64,000 nucleotides of DNA, from assembly GCF_008705135.1 (NCBI RefSeq), contig NZ_CP023694.1, forward strand, positions 3,825,001-3,889,000, read 5' to 3'. The number at the start of each line of letters is the position of its first letter. The first letter of the stretch is position 1. This document shows positions 45,175 through 53,428 of this stretch, piece after piece. The DNA comes from Streptomyces coeruleorubidus. Its GTDB lineage: Bacteria; Actinomycetota; Actinomycetes; Streptomycetales; Streptomycetaceae. A model generated the notes under the pieces. It was not told the origin of the DNA and did not search any database. It was given only the letters and a program-made list of their open reading frames with translations. A program made the translations under genes and the position numbers.

Positions 45175-46179
45175 GTGAAACGAAGCAACGACAGCGACGA
45201 GACCGGACACGGGCGGCGCAGGCCGCCCGCCGGGAACCGGGGTCTGCTGGTCGCCGGGCTCGGCGCGGCGCTGGCCGCCGTCCTGAGCCTCGGGTTGTTG
45301 AGCGCGGTCTCCGGTTCCACGCCGGCCGGCTCGGAGCAGACCACGGGCGCGGCTCAGGCGCCCGTGGCCGCCGCCGAGGCACAGCCCGCCGCCGCCAAGG
45401 CCGACCACCAGGTCGACATCATGGGCAACAAGTTCGGCGACGGGAAGCAGCTCGTCGTCGAGGTCGGCCAGACCGTCCAGTGGACCAACCACGACAGCGT
45501 GCCGCACACGGTCACCACCACCAAGGCCCCGGTGAAGTTCGACTCGGGGACGCTGGAGCAGGGCGACTCCTGGTCGTACACCTTCAGCAAGGCGGGGACG
45601 TACGAGTACTACTGCGCCGTGCACCCGGACATGGTGGCATCGGTGAAGGTCGTCGAGGGCTCCGGCGGCGGTGGCGGCGGATCGACGCCCGCCCCCACGC
45701 CCACCTCCACGCCCACTCCTACGGCCCCGCCGACGACCGGCCCCACACCCACTCCCCCCTCGTCACCGGCCCCCACGCCGACTCCCACGGGCGGTACCGG
45801 CGGTGGCGGCTCCGGTGACGACGAGCAGTGCACCAGCGTCCAGAACGTGCTGCTGCCGATCCTCCAGCACCTCTACGTGGCACACCTGGAGCGGTCCCCG
45901 GGCGAGCAGGTGCAGGACGCACTCGCGCTCGACTCGTACATCAAGATGCACACGGTGTGGGTCGAGAGCATCCTCAAGCCCGCCGTCGAAGGCGGCGGCA
46001 CGGTGCTCGACGACACCCTCAGCGCGCTGCTGAACCACGTCAACAAGGCACATCTGGAGGAATCGCTCGGACAGCAGGTCACGGACCTGCTCAACCCCGA
46101 CAGCTACGTGAAGATGCACACCGTCTGGGCCGGGCAGATGCTCACGCCCACCACGGACTTCCTCACGAACAACTGCTGA
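45175..46179 (+). CDS. exported cupredoxin with a duplicated His/Met C-terminal motif
   Basis: 334 residues. An N-terminal membrane helix (about 23-47), a plastocyanin-like domain (about 75-162) with type 1 copper ligands His111, Cys147, His150 and Met153 (VPHT, EYYCAVHPDM), then a Pro/Thr linker, and a C-terminal region made of two related units (about 224-268 and 280-325). The units share AHLE-x-S-x-G-x-QV and DSY-x-KMHTVW. Cys219 and the terminal Cys334 flank this region and could pair. I do not recognise the repeated domain; its His and Met residues suggest metal binding. GTG 45175 follows AAGGAG. Confidence 0.88.
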   Translation: MKRSNDSDETGHGRRRPPAGNRGLLVAGLGAALAAVLSLGLLSAVSGSTPAGSEQTTGAAQAPVAAAEAQPAAAKADHQVDIMGNKFGDGKQLVVEVGQTVQWTNHDSVPHTVTTTKAPVKFDSGTLEQGDSWSYTFSKAGTYEYYCAVHPDMVASVKVVEGSGGGGGGSTPAPTPTSTPTPTAPPTTGPTPTPPSSPAPTPTPTGGTGGGGSGDDEQCTSVQNVLLPILQHLYVAHLERSPGEQVQDALALDSYIKMHTVWVESILKPAVEGGGTVLDDTLSALLNHVNKAHLEESLGQQVTDLLNPDSYVKMHTVWAGQMLTPTTDFLTNNC

Positions 46180-46290
46180 CGGGACAGAGGTGGACGCCGC
46201 TCCGGCCGGGGCTCAGCCGGCCGGAGCGGCGCCCGCTCCATTCTCCACACCATCGCCATGCTTCGGGAACCGCCTTCCAAGGAGACCGGG

Positions 46291-46791
46291 ATGACGACCG
46301 TCACCCTGCCCACCGTCCCTCCCCCGCCCCGGTCGCGCGACGGCGCCGGCCGCCGGCTGCCGCTGCCCGGCCGGTACACCGTGGCCCCCGGCCGCTCGCT
46401 CACCGAACTCACCGCCTGGTACGGGCCGTTGCCGGTGCTGCGCCGTCGCGTCACGCTCGGCGGGGCGTCCCTCACCGTGCCGGAGGACGCCGAACGCCCT
46501 TCGTTCCGCTACGAGTTCGACGACCGCCTGCTGTCCGCCGTGTTCACCTCGGAGCAGGTCGACGAGGTCCACGGCGGCCGTCTCCAGCTCACCGGCGACC
46601 TCGGCCTGAACGGCTCGGCCTTCCCCGTCCTGCTGCGGCTGCGGGTGGTCGAGCGGGCCGACGACCGGCTGCTGGTCGTCGGGCACGCCCGGCTGCCGTA
46701 CCGGCTGCTGCGCCGCGCCACGGAATTCCGGCTGCCGTGGCGCCGGCCGGCCACCCGGCTGCGGCTGCTGGTCGCGGCGGAGTTCGCGTGA
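46291..46791 (+). CDS. YceI-like protein
   Basis: A 166-residue protein without a signal peptide whose strand pattern resembles the YceI lipocalin-like family: GRYTVAPGRSLTELTAWYGP near the start, then FDDRLLSAVFTSEQVDEV and the late GGRLQLTGDLGLNGSAFPVL strand pair. Many canonical YceI residues are missing, so the assignment is tentative. YceI proteins bind polyisoprenoid or similar lipids and recur near copper and redox genes. ATG 46291 follows AAGGAG; the stop overlaps the next start (GTGA). Confidence 0.6.
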   Translation: MTTVTLPTVPPPPRSRDGAGRRLPLPGRYTVAPGRSLTELTAWYGPLPVLRRRVTLGGASLTVPEDAERPSFRYEFDDRLLSAVFTSEQVDEVHGGRLQLTGDLGLNGSAFPVLLRLRVVERADDRLLVVGHARLPYRLLRRATEFRLPWRRPATRLRLLVAAEFA

Positions 46792-47525
46792 GGGCGGCCC
46801 GGCGGACGGCCCGGAGCGCCGCCGCGTCCGCCGTCCTGACGCTCCTCGCCCTGCCGCTGCTGCCGGCCGGGCAGGCGTCGGCGGCCTCGTACAGCGTGAC
46901 GATGAAGGGGTACGCCTTCTCGCCCGCGAGCCTGAGCGTCCCGGCCGGGTCCACGGTGACCTGGACCAACCAGGACACGGCTCCGCACGACGTGAAGACC
47001 ACCTCGGGCCCGGTCTCGGTCCACTCCCCGATGCTCGACAAGGGGCAGAGCTGGAGTTTCACGTTCACCACGGCCGGGTCGTACGGCTACGTCTGCACCG
47101 TCCACCCGAACATGACGGCCGGGATCACGGTCCGCGCGGCGGCACCGGCGACGACGGCGGCACCGACGGCGCACGAGCATCACACCGGCTCCGACTCCGG
47201 ACACCGGGCGACCGCGCCGAGCCTCACCACGCCGGGCAGCGGGCCGCCGACGACGCGCAGGCCGTCCCCGTCACCGCCCTCCGCCGCGTCCACGGCCTCC
47301 TCGGCGGCCGCGGGCCAGTCACCGCAGGCCTCCCCTTCGCCCCCGGCCGCACAGGTCGCGCAGCAGCCGCAGACCCAGACGACCGCCTCCGTCACCCGCC
47401 CCCTCGACCCGTTGCTCGTACTGACCGGCATCGTCGCCGGGGTCGCGGTGCTGTGCCTGCTCCTGGTCGGCTCCCGGGCGTCCGCTCCTCAGGCGCCCCA
47501 CGCGCCCCGGGAGGAGGAAGCGTAG
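46788..47525 (+). CDS. exported cupredoxin with C-terminal membrane anchor
   Basis: 245 residues: signal peptide (ASAVLTLLALPLLPAGQASA), a plastocyanin-like domain (about 33-115) with ligands His67, Cys103, His106 and Met109 (APHD, YVCTVHPNM), a His-containing linker (PTAHEHHTGSDSGHR), a long Ser/Pro/Thr stretch and a C-terminal helix (LLVLTGIVAGVAVLCLLLVG) ending in a short tail. It would hold copper on the outer face of the membrane. GTG 46788 overlaps the YceI-like stop. Second cupredoxin of the operon, more similar in its core than in its tail to the first. Confidence 0.85.
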   Translation: MRAARRTARSAAASAVLTLLALPLLPAGQASAASYSVTMKGYAFSPASLSVPAGSTVTWTNQDTAPHDVKTTSGPVSVHSPMLDKGQSWSFTFTTAGSYGYVCTVHPNMTAGITVRAAAPATTAAPTAHEHHTGSDSGHRATAPSLTTPGSGPPTTRRPSPSPPSAASTASSAAAGQSPQASPSPPAAQVAQQPQTQTTASVTRPLDPLLVLTGIVAGVAVLCLLLVGSRASAPQAPHAPREEEA

Positions 47526-47538
47526 GCCTTCGCGCAGG

Positions 47539-48042
47539 TCAGCCCTTCGCCCGGTAGCGGCGCATCTTCGCCCGGGCCCCGCAGACCTGCATCGAGCACC
47601 AGCGGCCGCGGCCGGCCGGACTGCGGTCGTAGTACGCCCAGAGGCAGTCGGTGGCCTCGCAGGCCTTGAGCCGGGCCCAGGTGCCGGCGACCAGGGCCTC
47701 GGCGACGGCGGCCGCGACGCGGGAGACCAGGGGGCCCTCGTCGGCCGGGGCGAGGGTCGCCGAGCCGTCCCGCCGGTCGACCGACACCACCAGCGGTGCC
47801 CCGGCCAGCAGGTCGCCCAGCGGGGTCACCTCGCGGTGCGGCGGGTGCCCCGCGTGGGCGAGCAGGGCCACGCGCAGGGACTCGCGCAGTGCGCGGACGT
47901 CCTCGACCTCGTCGCGCGTGATCCCGAAGCGTGCCCGGCCCTCCGCCGTGTCCAGCGAGTCGGCACCCGACTCGATGTCCAGCGTGTTCACCAGGGCCTC
48001 GACCAGGGCCAGGCCGCCGGGGGCGGGCGATCTCTCCGTCAT
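47539..48042 (-). CDS. CGNR zinc-finger (ABATE domain) putative transcription regulator
   Basis: A 167-residue protein with an N-terminal ABATE-type region (LALVEALVNTLDIESGADSL, GITRDEVEDVRALRESLRVA) and a C-terminal zinc finger CEATDCLWAYYDRSPAGRGR followed by WCSMQVCGARAKMRRY; the family name-giving CGNR is CGAR here. Such proteins are presumed stress-responsive DNA-binding regulators. ATG 48042 is chosen over 48087. It faces the glyoxalase-fold genes across a gap filled with GTAAC/GTTAC elements, which are good candidates for its operator. Confidence 0.85.
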   Translation of the reverse strand: MTERSPAPGGLALVEALVNTLDIESGADSLDTAEGRARFGITRDEVEDVRALRESLRVALLAHAGHPPHREVTPLGDLLAGAPLVVSVDRRDGSATLAPADEGPLVSRVAAAVAEALVAGTWARLKACEATDCLWAYYDRSPAGRGRWCSMQVCGARAKMRRYRAKG

Positions 48043-48075
48043 GGCTGGACCGTACCTCTCGGATTCCCCTTGCGA

Positions 48076-48150
48076 GGTTACCGCCAATGGGCCAGCATGG
48101 AGTAACGGTTACCGGTTATCCGCGATGTGCAGGTAACGCTGACGGGTAAC
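48076..48150. promoter_or_regulatory. cluster of GTAAC/GTTAC operator-like elements
   Basis: GGTTACC (48076-48082), the perfect palindrome GTAACGGTTAC (48102-48112), GGTTATC (48114-48120) and two direct GGTAAC copies 13 bp apart (48132-48137, 48145-48150) fill the divergent gap between the CGNR gene and the first glyoxalase gene. Confidence 0.6.
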
Positions 48151-48171
48151 AGCGACTTCAAGGAGGAAGTC

Positions 48172-48543
48172 ATGGCTCTCGCCAAGCTGGGTGTCGTCGT
48201 CCTGGACTGTCCCGACCCTCACGCACTGGCCGGCTTCTACGCCGAGGTGCTCGGCGGCACTCCCACGGTGGAGGCCGACGACTCGGGCGAGTGGGTCGAC
48301 CTGAAGGTGCCGGGCGGACCGGCGCTGGCCTTCCAGGAAGCTCCCGGGTACGTACCGCCGCAGTGGCCCTCGCCCGACGGCTCGCAGCAGTTCCATCTCG
48401 ACCTGGACGTGGAGGACCTGGACGCGGCCGAGAAGGGCGTGCTGGCGCTCGGCGCGAAGCCGCTGGACACCGAGGACCGGACGCGGACCTTCCGGGTTTA
48501 CGCCGATCCGGCCGGGCACCCGTTCTGCCTCTGCGCCTGCTGA
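48172..48543 (+). CDS. VOC (glyoxalase/bleomycin-resistance fold) protein, first of a tandem pair
   Basis: A 123-residue single-domain VOC protein: KLGVVVLDCPDPHALAGFYA, then EWVDLKVPGGPALAFQEAPG, QQFHLDLDVEDLDAAEKGVL and the closing FRVYADPAGHPFCLCAC. The His of QQFHLD and the Glu/His positions of the fold suggest a metal-binding lyase, isomerase or resistance role, but the substrate is unknown. ATG 48172 has AAGGAGG at ideal spacing. The tandem neighbour is 14 bp downstream, so they share a transcript. Confidence 0.88.
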   Translation: MALAKLGVVVLDCPDPHALAGFYAEVLGGTPTVEADDSGEWVDLKVPGGPALAFQEAPGYVPPQWPSPDGSQQFHLDLDVEDLDAAEKGVLALGAKPLDTEDRTRTFRVYADPAGHPFCLCAC

Positions 48544-48557
48544 CACCGGGAGGCTTC

Positions 48558-48953
48558 ATGTCCGCTGTGGCACGTTTCCGTTCCGTCGTCGTCGACTGCC
48601 CCGACCCGCGCGAGCTGGCCCGTTTCTACGCGCAGGTCGGGGGCGGTACTCCCGAGGACGACGACCCCGACTGGGTGGTGCTGCGGATCCCCGACGGGCC
48701 GCGGCTCGCCTTCCAGCGCTCGCCCGGGTACTCCCCGCCGGAGTGGCCCAGGGCCGACCACAACGCCCAGCAGTTCCACCTGGACTTCGACGGCGGGTCG
48801 ACCTGGGAGGAGATCGACGCGGCCGAGGAGCGGGTGCTGGCGCTGGGGGCGCGGGTGCTGGACCGGGAGGACTACGAGAAGAAGGACTTCCGGGTGTACG
48901 CCGACCCGGTGGGGCATCCGTTCTGCCTGTGCCGGATCGAGCACACCACCTGA
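48558..48953 (+). CDS. VOC (glyoxalase/bleomycin-resistance fold) protein, second of a tandem pair
   Basis: 131 residues, clearly duplicated from the gene before: shared CPDPxxLAxFYA, GTPxxDD, LAFQxxPGYxPPxWP, QQFHLDxD, VLALGA and FRVYADPxGHPFCLC. It differs by an insertion (GGSTWEEI) and a short C-terminal extension. Domain pairs in this family often form the active site at their interface, so the two products may associate. ATG 48558 follows GGGAGG. The next gene is convergent. Confidence 0.88.
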   Translation: MSAVARFRSVVVDCPDPRELARFYAQVGGGTPEDDDPDWVVLRIPDGPRLAFQRSPGYSPPEWPRADHNAQQFHLDFDGGSTWEEIDAAEERVLALGARVLDREDYEKKDFRVYADPVGHPFCLCRIEHTT

Positions 48954-48969
48954 GTCACCCACCTGCCGG

Positions 48970-50103
48970 TCACCCGTCCAGCTCGGAAATCGTCGCCGCC
49001 GACGGCTCGCGTCGCTGCTGGGCGGCGCGGGCGGTGAAGTCGGCGCCGCGCAGCATCCGCTGGACGTTACCCCAGGTCAGAAGGGCCACGTCGGCCTCGT
49101 CCCAGCCGCGCCGCAGCAACTCGGCGATCAGCCGCGGGTAGCAGGAGGTGTCGCCGAGCTCCTGTGGGTGGGCCGAGCCCGAGTCGTACGTGCCGGACAG
49201 CCCGACGCACTGCGCACCGGCCACGGCCCGGATGTGGTCGAGATGGTCGGCGACGTCGCGGACGGTCGGGCCGGTCTGCTCGGCGGTCAGCGGCACCAGG
49301 CACAGCCCCTTGGCCGCGCCCAGCTCCGCCAGCAGGTCGTCGGGGAGGTTGACCGGGTGGGGACGGAGGGCACGGGCGCCGGAGCGGCTGCACAGCACGG
49401 GCGCCCGGGAGAGGCTCAGCACACGGCGGACGGTCGGCGCGGAGGCACCGGAGAGGTCCACGATGACGCCGAGCCGGTTCATCTCGCGCACGACCTCCTC
49501 ACCGAACCGTGTCAGCCCCGCGTCGCTCGCCCAGGACACCCCGGTCAGCGTCAGCACACGCAGGCCGAGGAAGTGCAGCTGGCGCAGGATGCCCAGCGAG
49601 TCGCCCACGGCCGGGGCCCCGGCGGGCCCGAGGAGCACGGCGACGCGGCCGCAGTTGCGGGCGTCCGCGACCTGCCCCGCTGTGCAGGCCGGCCGCAGTC
49701 CCTCGTCGCAGGTCCGGGCGACGGCCTTGGCCAGGTCCAGCTGCTCCAGCGTGGCGCCGACGGCCCGGTCGCCGTCGAGGCCGTCGGGCAGGTGCAGCGA
49801 CCAGAACAGCGCGCCCACATGCCCTCGGCGCAGGCGGGGCACGTCCGTGTCGACGGTGCTCTCGCCCTCCTCCAGGTCGTAGTGGGACAGGCGCTTGAGC
49901 GCCCAGGGCAGTCCGTTGTAGCCGTCGGCGACGGGGTGGGCGGCGAGGATGGCGTGGGCCCGGGTCATCGGCGCGTCGTCCGGATCGGAGACGGGCTCGT
50001 AGGGATCCGCCGCCATGACGGCCTCGTCCGAGTACGGCTCGGCCAGGTCGTCGAACTCACCGGCCGCGGCGGTGGTGCGCAGGTCGTCCTGGAGGTCTGC
50101 CAT
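48970..50103 (-). CDS. membrane-dipeptidase-like (M19) protein lacking the metal ligands
   Basis: A 377-residue M19-fold protein with an acidic N-terminal extension of about 45 residues. Compared with the intact paralogue at 51711-52907, DGHND reads DGYNG, the Glu-Gly-Gly-His patch reads AGAP, VDLSH reads VDLSG, the FSHSSAR His reads CSRSGAR and GGDYDG reads SGTYDS. Every zinc or substrate ligand position I can align is changed, yet the frame is intact and the surroundings are well conserved (LPWALK, PVNLPDDLL). Peptidase activity is therefore very unlikely; a binding or regulatory role is possible. ATG 50103 follows GGAG. Confidence 0.85.
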   Translation of the reverse strand: MADLQDDLRTTAAAGEFDDLAEPYSDEAVMAADPYEPVSDPDDAPMTRAHAILAAHPVADGYNGLPWALKRLSHYDLEEGESTVDTDVPRLRRGHVGALFWSLHLPDGLDGDRAVGATLEQLDLAKAVARTCDEGLRPACTAGQVADARNCGRVAVLLGPAGAPAVGDSLGILRQLHFLGLRVLTLTGVSWASDAGLTRFGEEVVREMNRLGVIVDLSGASAPTVRRVLSLSRAPVLCSRSGARALRPHPVNLPDDLLAELGAAKGLCLVPLTAEQTGPTVRDVADHLDHIRAVAGAQCVGLSGTYDSGSAHPQELGDTSCYPRLIAELLRRGWDEADVALLTWGNVQRMLRGADFTARAAQQRREPSAATISELDG

Positions 50104-50215
50104 GGCGACTCCGTACGGTCGTTCGTGAGGTACGGTCACCGTCGCACGGAGCGCTGAAGGGTTCCTGGTGGGCGGGGCGTTCGGAGTACGGTCCCGGGCT
50201 CGCGCAGCGACGCTC

Positions 50216-50575
50216 TCAGGGCAGCCGGGCCGCCTCGATCACCTCGTCGAGTGTGTCCCGGGAGCGGACCAGGTCGGCGATCATCCGGTCGATGCGGGCG
50301 CGCTCGGTGGTGAGTTCGGCGACCAGGTTGGGCGTGGCGCGGGCCGAGGGCCGGCCGTCCGAGTCCCGCATGCACGGCAGCAGCTGGACGATCTTCTCGC
50401 TGCACAGTCCCGCCGCGAACAGCTCCTGGATCCGGATGACCCGGTCCACGGCCGCCTCCGGGTACTCCCGGTGCCCGCCGGCCGTCCGCTCGGCGGTGAG
50501 CATCCCCTGCTTCTCGTAATAGCGCAGCGACCGCTCGCTCACGTTGGTGCGCCGGGCCAGTTCACCGATCCGCAC
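50216..50575 (-). CDS. MerR family transcription regulator
   Basis: 119 residues: the MerR winged-helix start MRIGELARRTNVSERSLRYY, then EKQGMLTAERTAGGHREYPE, and a C-terminal coiled-coil dimerisation helix (TTERARIDRMIADLVRSRDT). Two cysteines (GLCSEKI and LPCM) could sense electrophiles or metals, but only the second is common in related regulators. GTG 50575 follows GGGGAG. It is divergent from the old-yellow-enzyme gene and probably controls it through the palindrome at 50597-50612. Confidence 0.92.
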   Translation of the reverse strand: MRIGELARRTNVSERSLRYYEKQGMLTAERTAGGHREYPEAAVDRVIRIQELFAAGLCSEKIVQLLPCMRDSDGRPSARATPNLVAELTTERARIDRMIADLVRSRDTLDEVIEAARLP

Positions 50576-50590
50576 GTCCCACTCCCCGAC

Positions 50591-50619
50591 TTGAATCTGA
50601 CATGAGTGTCAGGTTCTAG
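50591..50619 (+). promoter_or_regulatory. MerR-type promoter and operator of the reductase gene
   Basis: TTGAAT (50591-50596) and TTCTAG (50614-50619, or a -10 shifted 2-3 bp right) enclose the perfect palindrome CTGACA-TGAG-TGTCAG (50597-50612), the classical layout of a MerR-activated promoter. The ATG at 50629 lies only 9 bp past the -10, so the transcript has almost no leader. Confidence 0.7.
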
Positions 50620-50628
50620 CGTACGGGC

Positions 50629-51771
50629 ATGACGCAGCACACGACAGCACTCTTCGAACCGGCTCGTCTCCCCGGGCTGGACCTGCCCAACCGGCTCGTG
50701 ATGGCCCCGCTGACCCGCAACCGGGCCGAGGCCGACGGCACCCCGACCCCGCTCATGGCCACGTACTACGCCCAGCGCGCCTCCGCGGGACTGATCATCG
50801 CCGAGGCCGCGACGCCGAACGCGGTCGGGCAGACGTACCCGAACATCACCGCCGTCCACAGCCCGGCGCATGTGGCCGGCTGGCGGCAGGTCACGGACGC
50901 GGTCCGGGACGCGGGCGGACGGATGTTCCTCCAGCTCCAGCACGGCGGTCGGGTCGGCCACCCCGCGACCAGCGGGCTCACCCCGGTCGCGCCCTCGCCC
51001 GTCCCACTGCCCGAGACGATCTTCACGCCGGAGGGTCACCGGCCGGCCGTGGTGCCCAGGGAGATGACCGCCGAGGACATCCGCACCACCGTCGCCGACT
51101 TCGCACGCGCCGCCCGGAACGCGATCGACGCGGGTTTCGAGGGCGTGGAGGTGCACTCCGCCAACGGCCATCTGCTCCACCAGTTCCTCGCCCGCAACAC
51201 CAACCTCCGCACCGACGGCTACGGCGGGCCGGTCGCCGCCCGGATCCGGTTCACGGCCGAGGTGACCGAGGCCGTGGCCGCCGAGATCGGGGCCGGGCGA
51301 GTGGGTCTGAGGGTCTCCCCCGGCAACACCGTCAACGGCATCGAGGAGGGCGAGACCGAGGAGATCTACCCGGCGCTCGTCGAACGGCTCGGCGGGCTGG
51401 GGCTCGCCTACCTGCACCTGGGGTACGCCGACCCGGACACGCCGGTGTTCCGGAAGGTGCGCGCCGGCTGGCCCGGGGTGATCGTCGCCAACCCCGTGCT
51501 GAAGGAGATCTCCACGGACGGCGTGCACCGGGCGTCCGAGGCGCTGCTGGCCGCCGGAGCCGACCTGATCGCCCTGGGCCGGCCCTTCCTCGCCAACCCC
51601 GACCTGGTGACGCGGCTGCGGCACCGGGCGCCGCTGAACGAGATGCGCGACCGGTACTTCATGTACGTGGGCGGGGCGACCGGCTACACCGACTACCCCA
51701 CCCTCGACGCTCAGCCGTCGAGCGAGTCGAGCGACTCGATGGTGGCGTTGGACGGCGGCCGCGTGGCCTGA
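50629..51771 (+). CDS. old yellow enzyme family alkene reductase
   Basis: A 380-residue FMN-dependent, NADPH-using reductase of electrophilic alkenes (NemA/OYE type). Motifs: [20 protein letters not shown] at the flavin site, [13 protein letters not shown], the active-site [20 protein letters not shown] with its substrate-binding His and Asn, and the C-terminal [19 protein letters not shown]. Under control of the divergent MerR gene it fits a reactive-electrophile defence unit. The last 61 bp overlap tail-to-tail with the dipeptidase gene on the other strand. Confidence 0.93.
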   Translation: MTQHTTALFEPARLPGLDLPNRLVMAPLTRNRAEADGTPTPLMATYYAQRASAGLIIAEAATPNAVGQTYPNITAVHSPAHVAGWRQVTDAVRDAGGRMFLQLQHGGRVGHPATSGLTPVAPSPVPLPETIFTPEGHRPAVVPREMTAEDIRTTVADFARAARNAIDAGFEGVEVHSANGHLLHQFLARNTNLRTDGYGGPVAARIRFTAEVTEAVAAEIGAGRVGLRVSPGNTVNGIEEGETEEIYPALVERLGGLGLAYLHLGYADPDTPVFRKVRAGWPGVIVANPVLKEISTDGVHRASEALLAAGADLIALGRPFLANPDLVTRLRHRAPLNEMRDRYFMYVGGATGYTDYPTLDAQPSSESSDSMVALDGGRVA

Positions 51772-52907
51772 AGGCCCCGTGCCACGTCCTCGGCCGCGTC
51801 GAGCACCCGCACCGCGTTCTTCCAGGTCAGTTTCGCCAGGTCGGCCTTCGACCAGCCGCGGTCCAGCAGCTCCGCGATCAGGTTCGGGTAGCCGGAGACG
51901 TCGTCCAGGCCGTCGGGCGTGAAGGCCGTGCCGTCGTAGTCGCCGCCGATGCCGAGGTGGTCGATGCCGGCGGCCTCGCGCATGTGGTCCAGATGGTCGG
52001 CGACCGTGGACACCGTGGCGACCGGGCGCGGGTGCCGCTCCTCGAAGGCGCGGTGGACCTTCATGGCCTCCGCGGTGGTGTCGAGGTGGTGGAGGCCGTG
52101 GGCGCGCATGTTCTCGTCGGCTGCGGCGGTCCAGTCGACGGCGGCCTGGAGCACGAACTTCGGCACGAACGTCACCATCGCCATGCCGCCGTTGGCGGGC
52201 AGCCGCTCCAGGACGTCGTCCGGGATGTTGCGCGGGTGGTCGCACACGGCCCGCGCCGAGGAGTGGGAGAAGATCACCGGGGCGGAGCTCGCGTCGAGCG
52301 CGTCGCGCATGGTCGTCGCCGCCACGTGGGACAGGTCGACGAGCATCCCGAGCCGGTTCATCTCCCGCACGACCTGCCGGCCGAACGCGGTGAGGCCGCC
52401 GGCCCGCGGCTCGTCGGTCGCGGAGTCCGCCCAGTCCACGTTGTCGTTGTGGGTGAGGGTCAGATAGCGCACGCCGAGCCCGTACAGACCGCGCAGGGTG
52501 CCCAGGGAGTTGGCGATGGAGTGGCCGCCCTCCGCTCCCATGAGGGAGGCGATACGGCCCTCCCGGCGCGCGGCCTCCATGTCGGCGGCCGTCAGCGCGG
52601 GCCGCAGGTCCTCCGGGTGCCGGTCGATCAACTGCCGTACGCAGTCGATCTGTTCGAGCGTGGCCGCGACCGGGTCGGGCGAGTCCGTGCGGACGTACAC
52701 CGACCAGTACTGCGCACCGACCCCGCCCGCGCGCAGCCGCGGGATGTCGGTGTGCAGGTGGGCGCTCTGGTCGGCGGCGACATCGCGGGCGTCGAGGTCG
52801 TAGCGGACCTGCTCGCGCAGCGCCCAGGGCAGGTCGTTGTGCCCGTCGGCGACGGGGAACTCGGCGAGGAGCGTGCGGGCGTCGTCGAGGGACGTCATGG
52901 GGGTCAC
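51711..52907 (-). CDS. membrane dipeptidase (renal dipeptidase, M19), catalytically intact
   Basis: A 398-residue zinc dipeptidase, predicted to hydrolyse dipeptides including D-amino-acid or dehydro forms. All family ligands are visible: [12 protein letters not shown] (His23, Asp25), [13 protein letters not shown] (Glu), [13 protein letters not shown] and [20 protein letters not shown] (His), and [12 protein letters not shown] (Asp). No signal peptide, so cytosolic in spite of the family name. The GTG start overlaps the purE stop by 4 nt; ATG 52898 is the alternative. Its 3' end overlaps the reductase gene by 61 bp. Confidence 0.93.
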   Translation of the reverse strand: MTPMTSLDDARTLLAEFPVADGHNDLPWALREQVRYDLDARDVAADQSAHLHTDIPRLRAGGVGAQYWSVYVRTDSPDPVAATLEQIDCVRQLIDRHPEDLRPALTAADMEAARREGRIASLMGAEGGHSIANSLGTLRGLYGLGVRYLTLTHNDNVDWADSATDEPRAGGLTAFGRQVVREMNRLGMLVDLSHVAATTMRDALDASSAPVIFSHSSARAVCDHPRNIPDDVLERLPANGGMAMVTFVPKFVLQAAVDWTAAADENMRAHGLHHLDTTAEAMKVHRAFEERHPRPVATVSTVADHLDHMREAAGIDHLGIGGDYDGTAFTPDGLDDVSGYPNLIAELLDRGWSKADLAKLTWKNAVRVLDAAEDVARGLQATRPPSNATIESLDSLDG

Positions 52908-53428
52908 TTCCCGAAACCGAAACCGCCGCTCGCGCCCTCGACCTTGGAGCGCAGGCGCTTGCCCTTCTCGGTGGCCTGGTCGTTCAGCTCCTGCTGGAAC
53001 TCGCGCATGCGGGCGCGCAGTTCCTCGTCGTGCGCGGCGAGGATGCGGGCTGCGAGCAGACCGGCGTTGCGGGCACCGGCGACGGAGACCGTGGCGACCG
53101 GGACGCCGGCCGGCATCTGCACGATCGACAGGAGACTGTCCATGCCGTCGAGGTACTTCAGCGGCACGGGCACGCCGATGACGGGCAGCGGGGTCACGGA
53201 GGCGAGCATGCCGGGCAGGTGGGCGGCGCCGCCGGCCCCGGCGATGATGACCTTGAGCCCGCGCTCGTCGGCCTGTTCGCCGTACGCGACCATCTCGCGC
53301 GGCATGCGGTGCGCGGAGACGACGTCGACCTCGTAGGCGATCTCGAACTCGTCGAGGGCCTTGGCGGCGGCCTCCATGACGGGCCAGTCGCTGTCCGACC
53401 CCATGACGATGCCAACAACAGGGCTCAT
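52904..53428 (-). CDS. purE: N5-carboxyaminoimidazole ribonucleotide mutase
   Basis: Moves the carboxyl group of N5-CAIR to C4 to give CAIR in purine synthesis. 174 residues with [40 protein letters not shown] and [20 protein letters not shown], the class I PurE hallmarks including the active-site Ser-Asp and His. A Lys-rich C-terminal extension ([20 protein letters not shown]) goes beyond the core fold. ATG 53428 overlaps the purK stop (ATGA), coupling it to its partner enzyme. Confidence 0.96.
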   Translation of the reverse strand: MSPVVGIVMGSDSDWPVMEAAAKALDEFEIAYEVDVVSAHRMPREMVAYGEQADERGLKVIIAGAGGAAHLPGMLASVTPLPVIGVPVPLKYLDGMDSLLSIVQMPAGVPVATVSVAGARNAGLLAARILAAHDEELRARMREFQQELNDQATEKGKRLRSKVEGASGGFGFGK

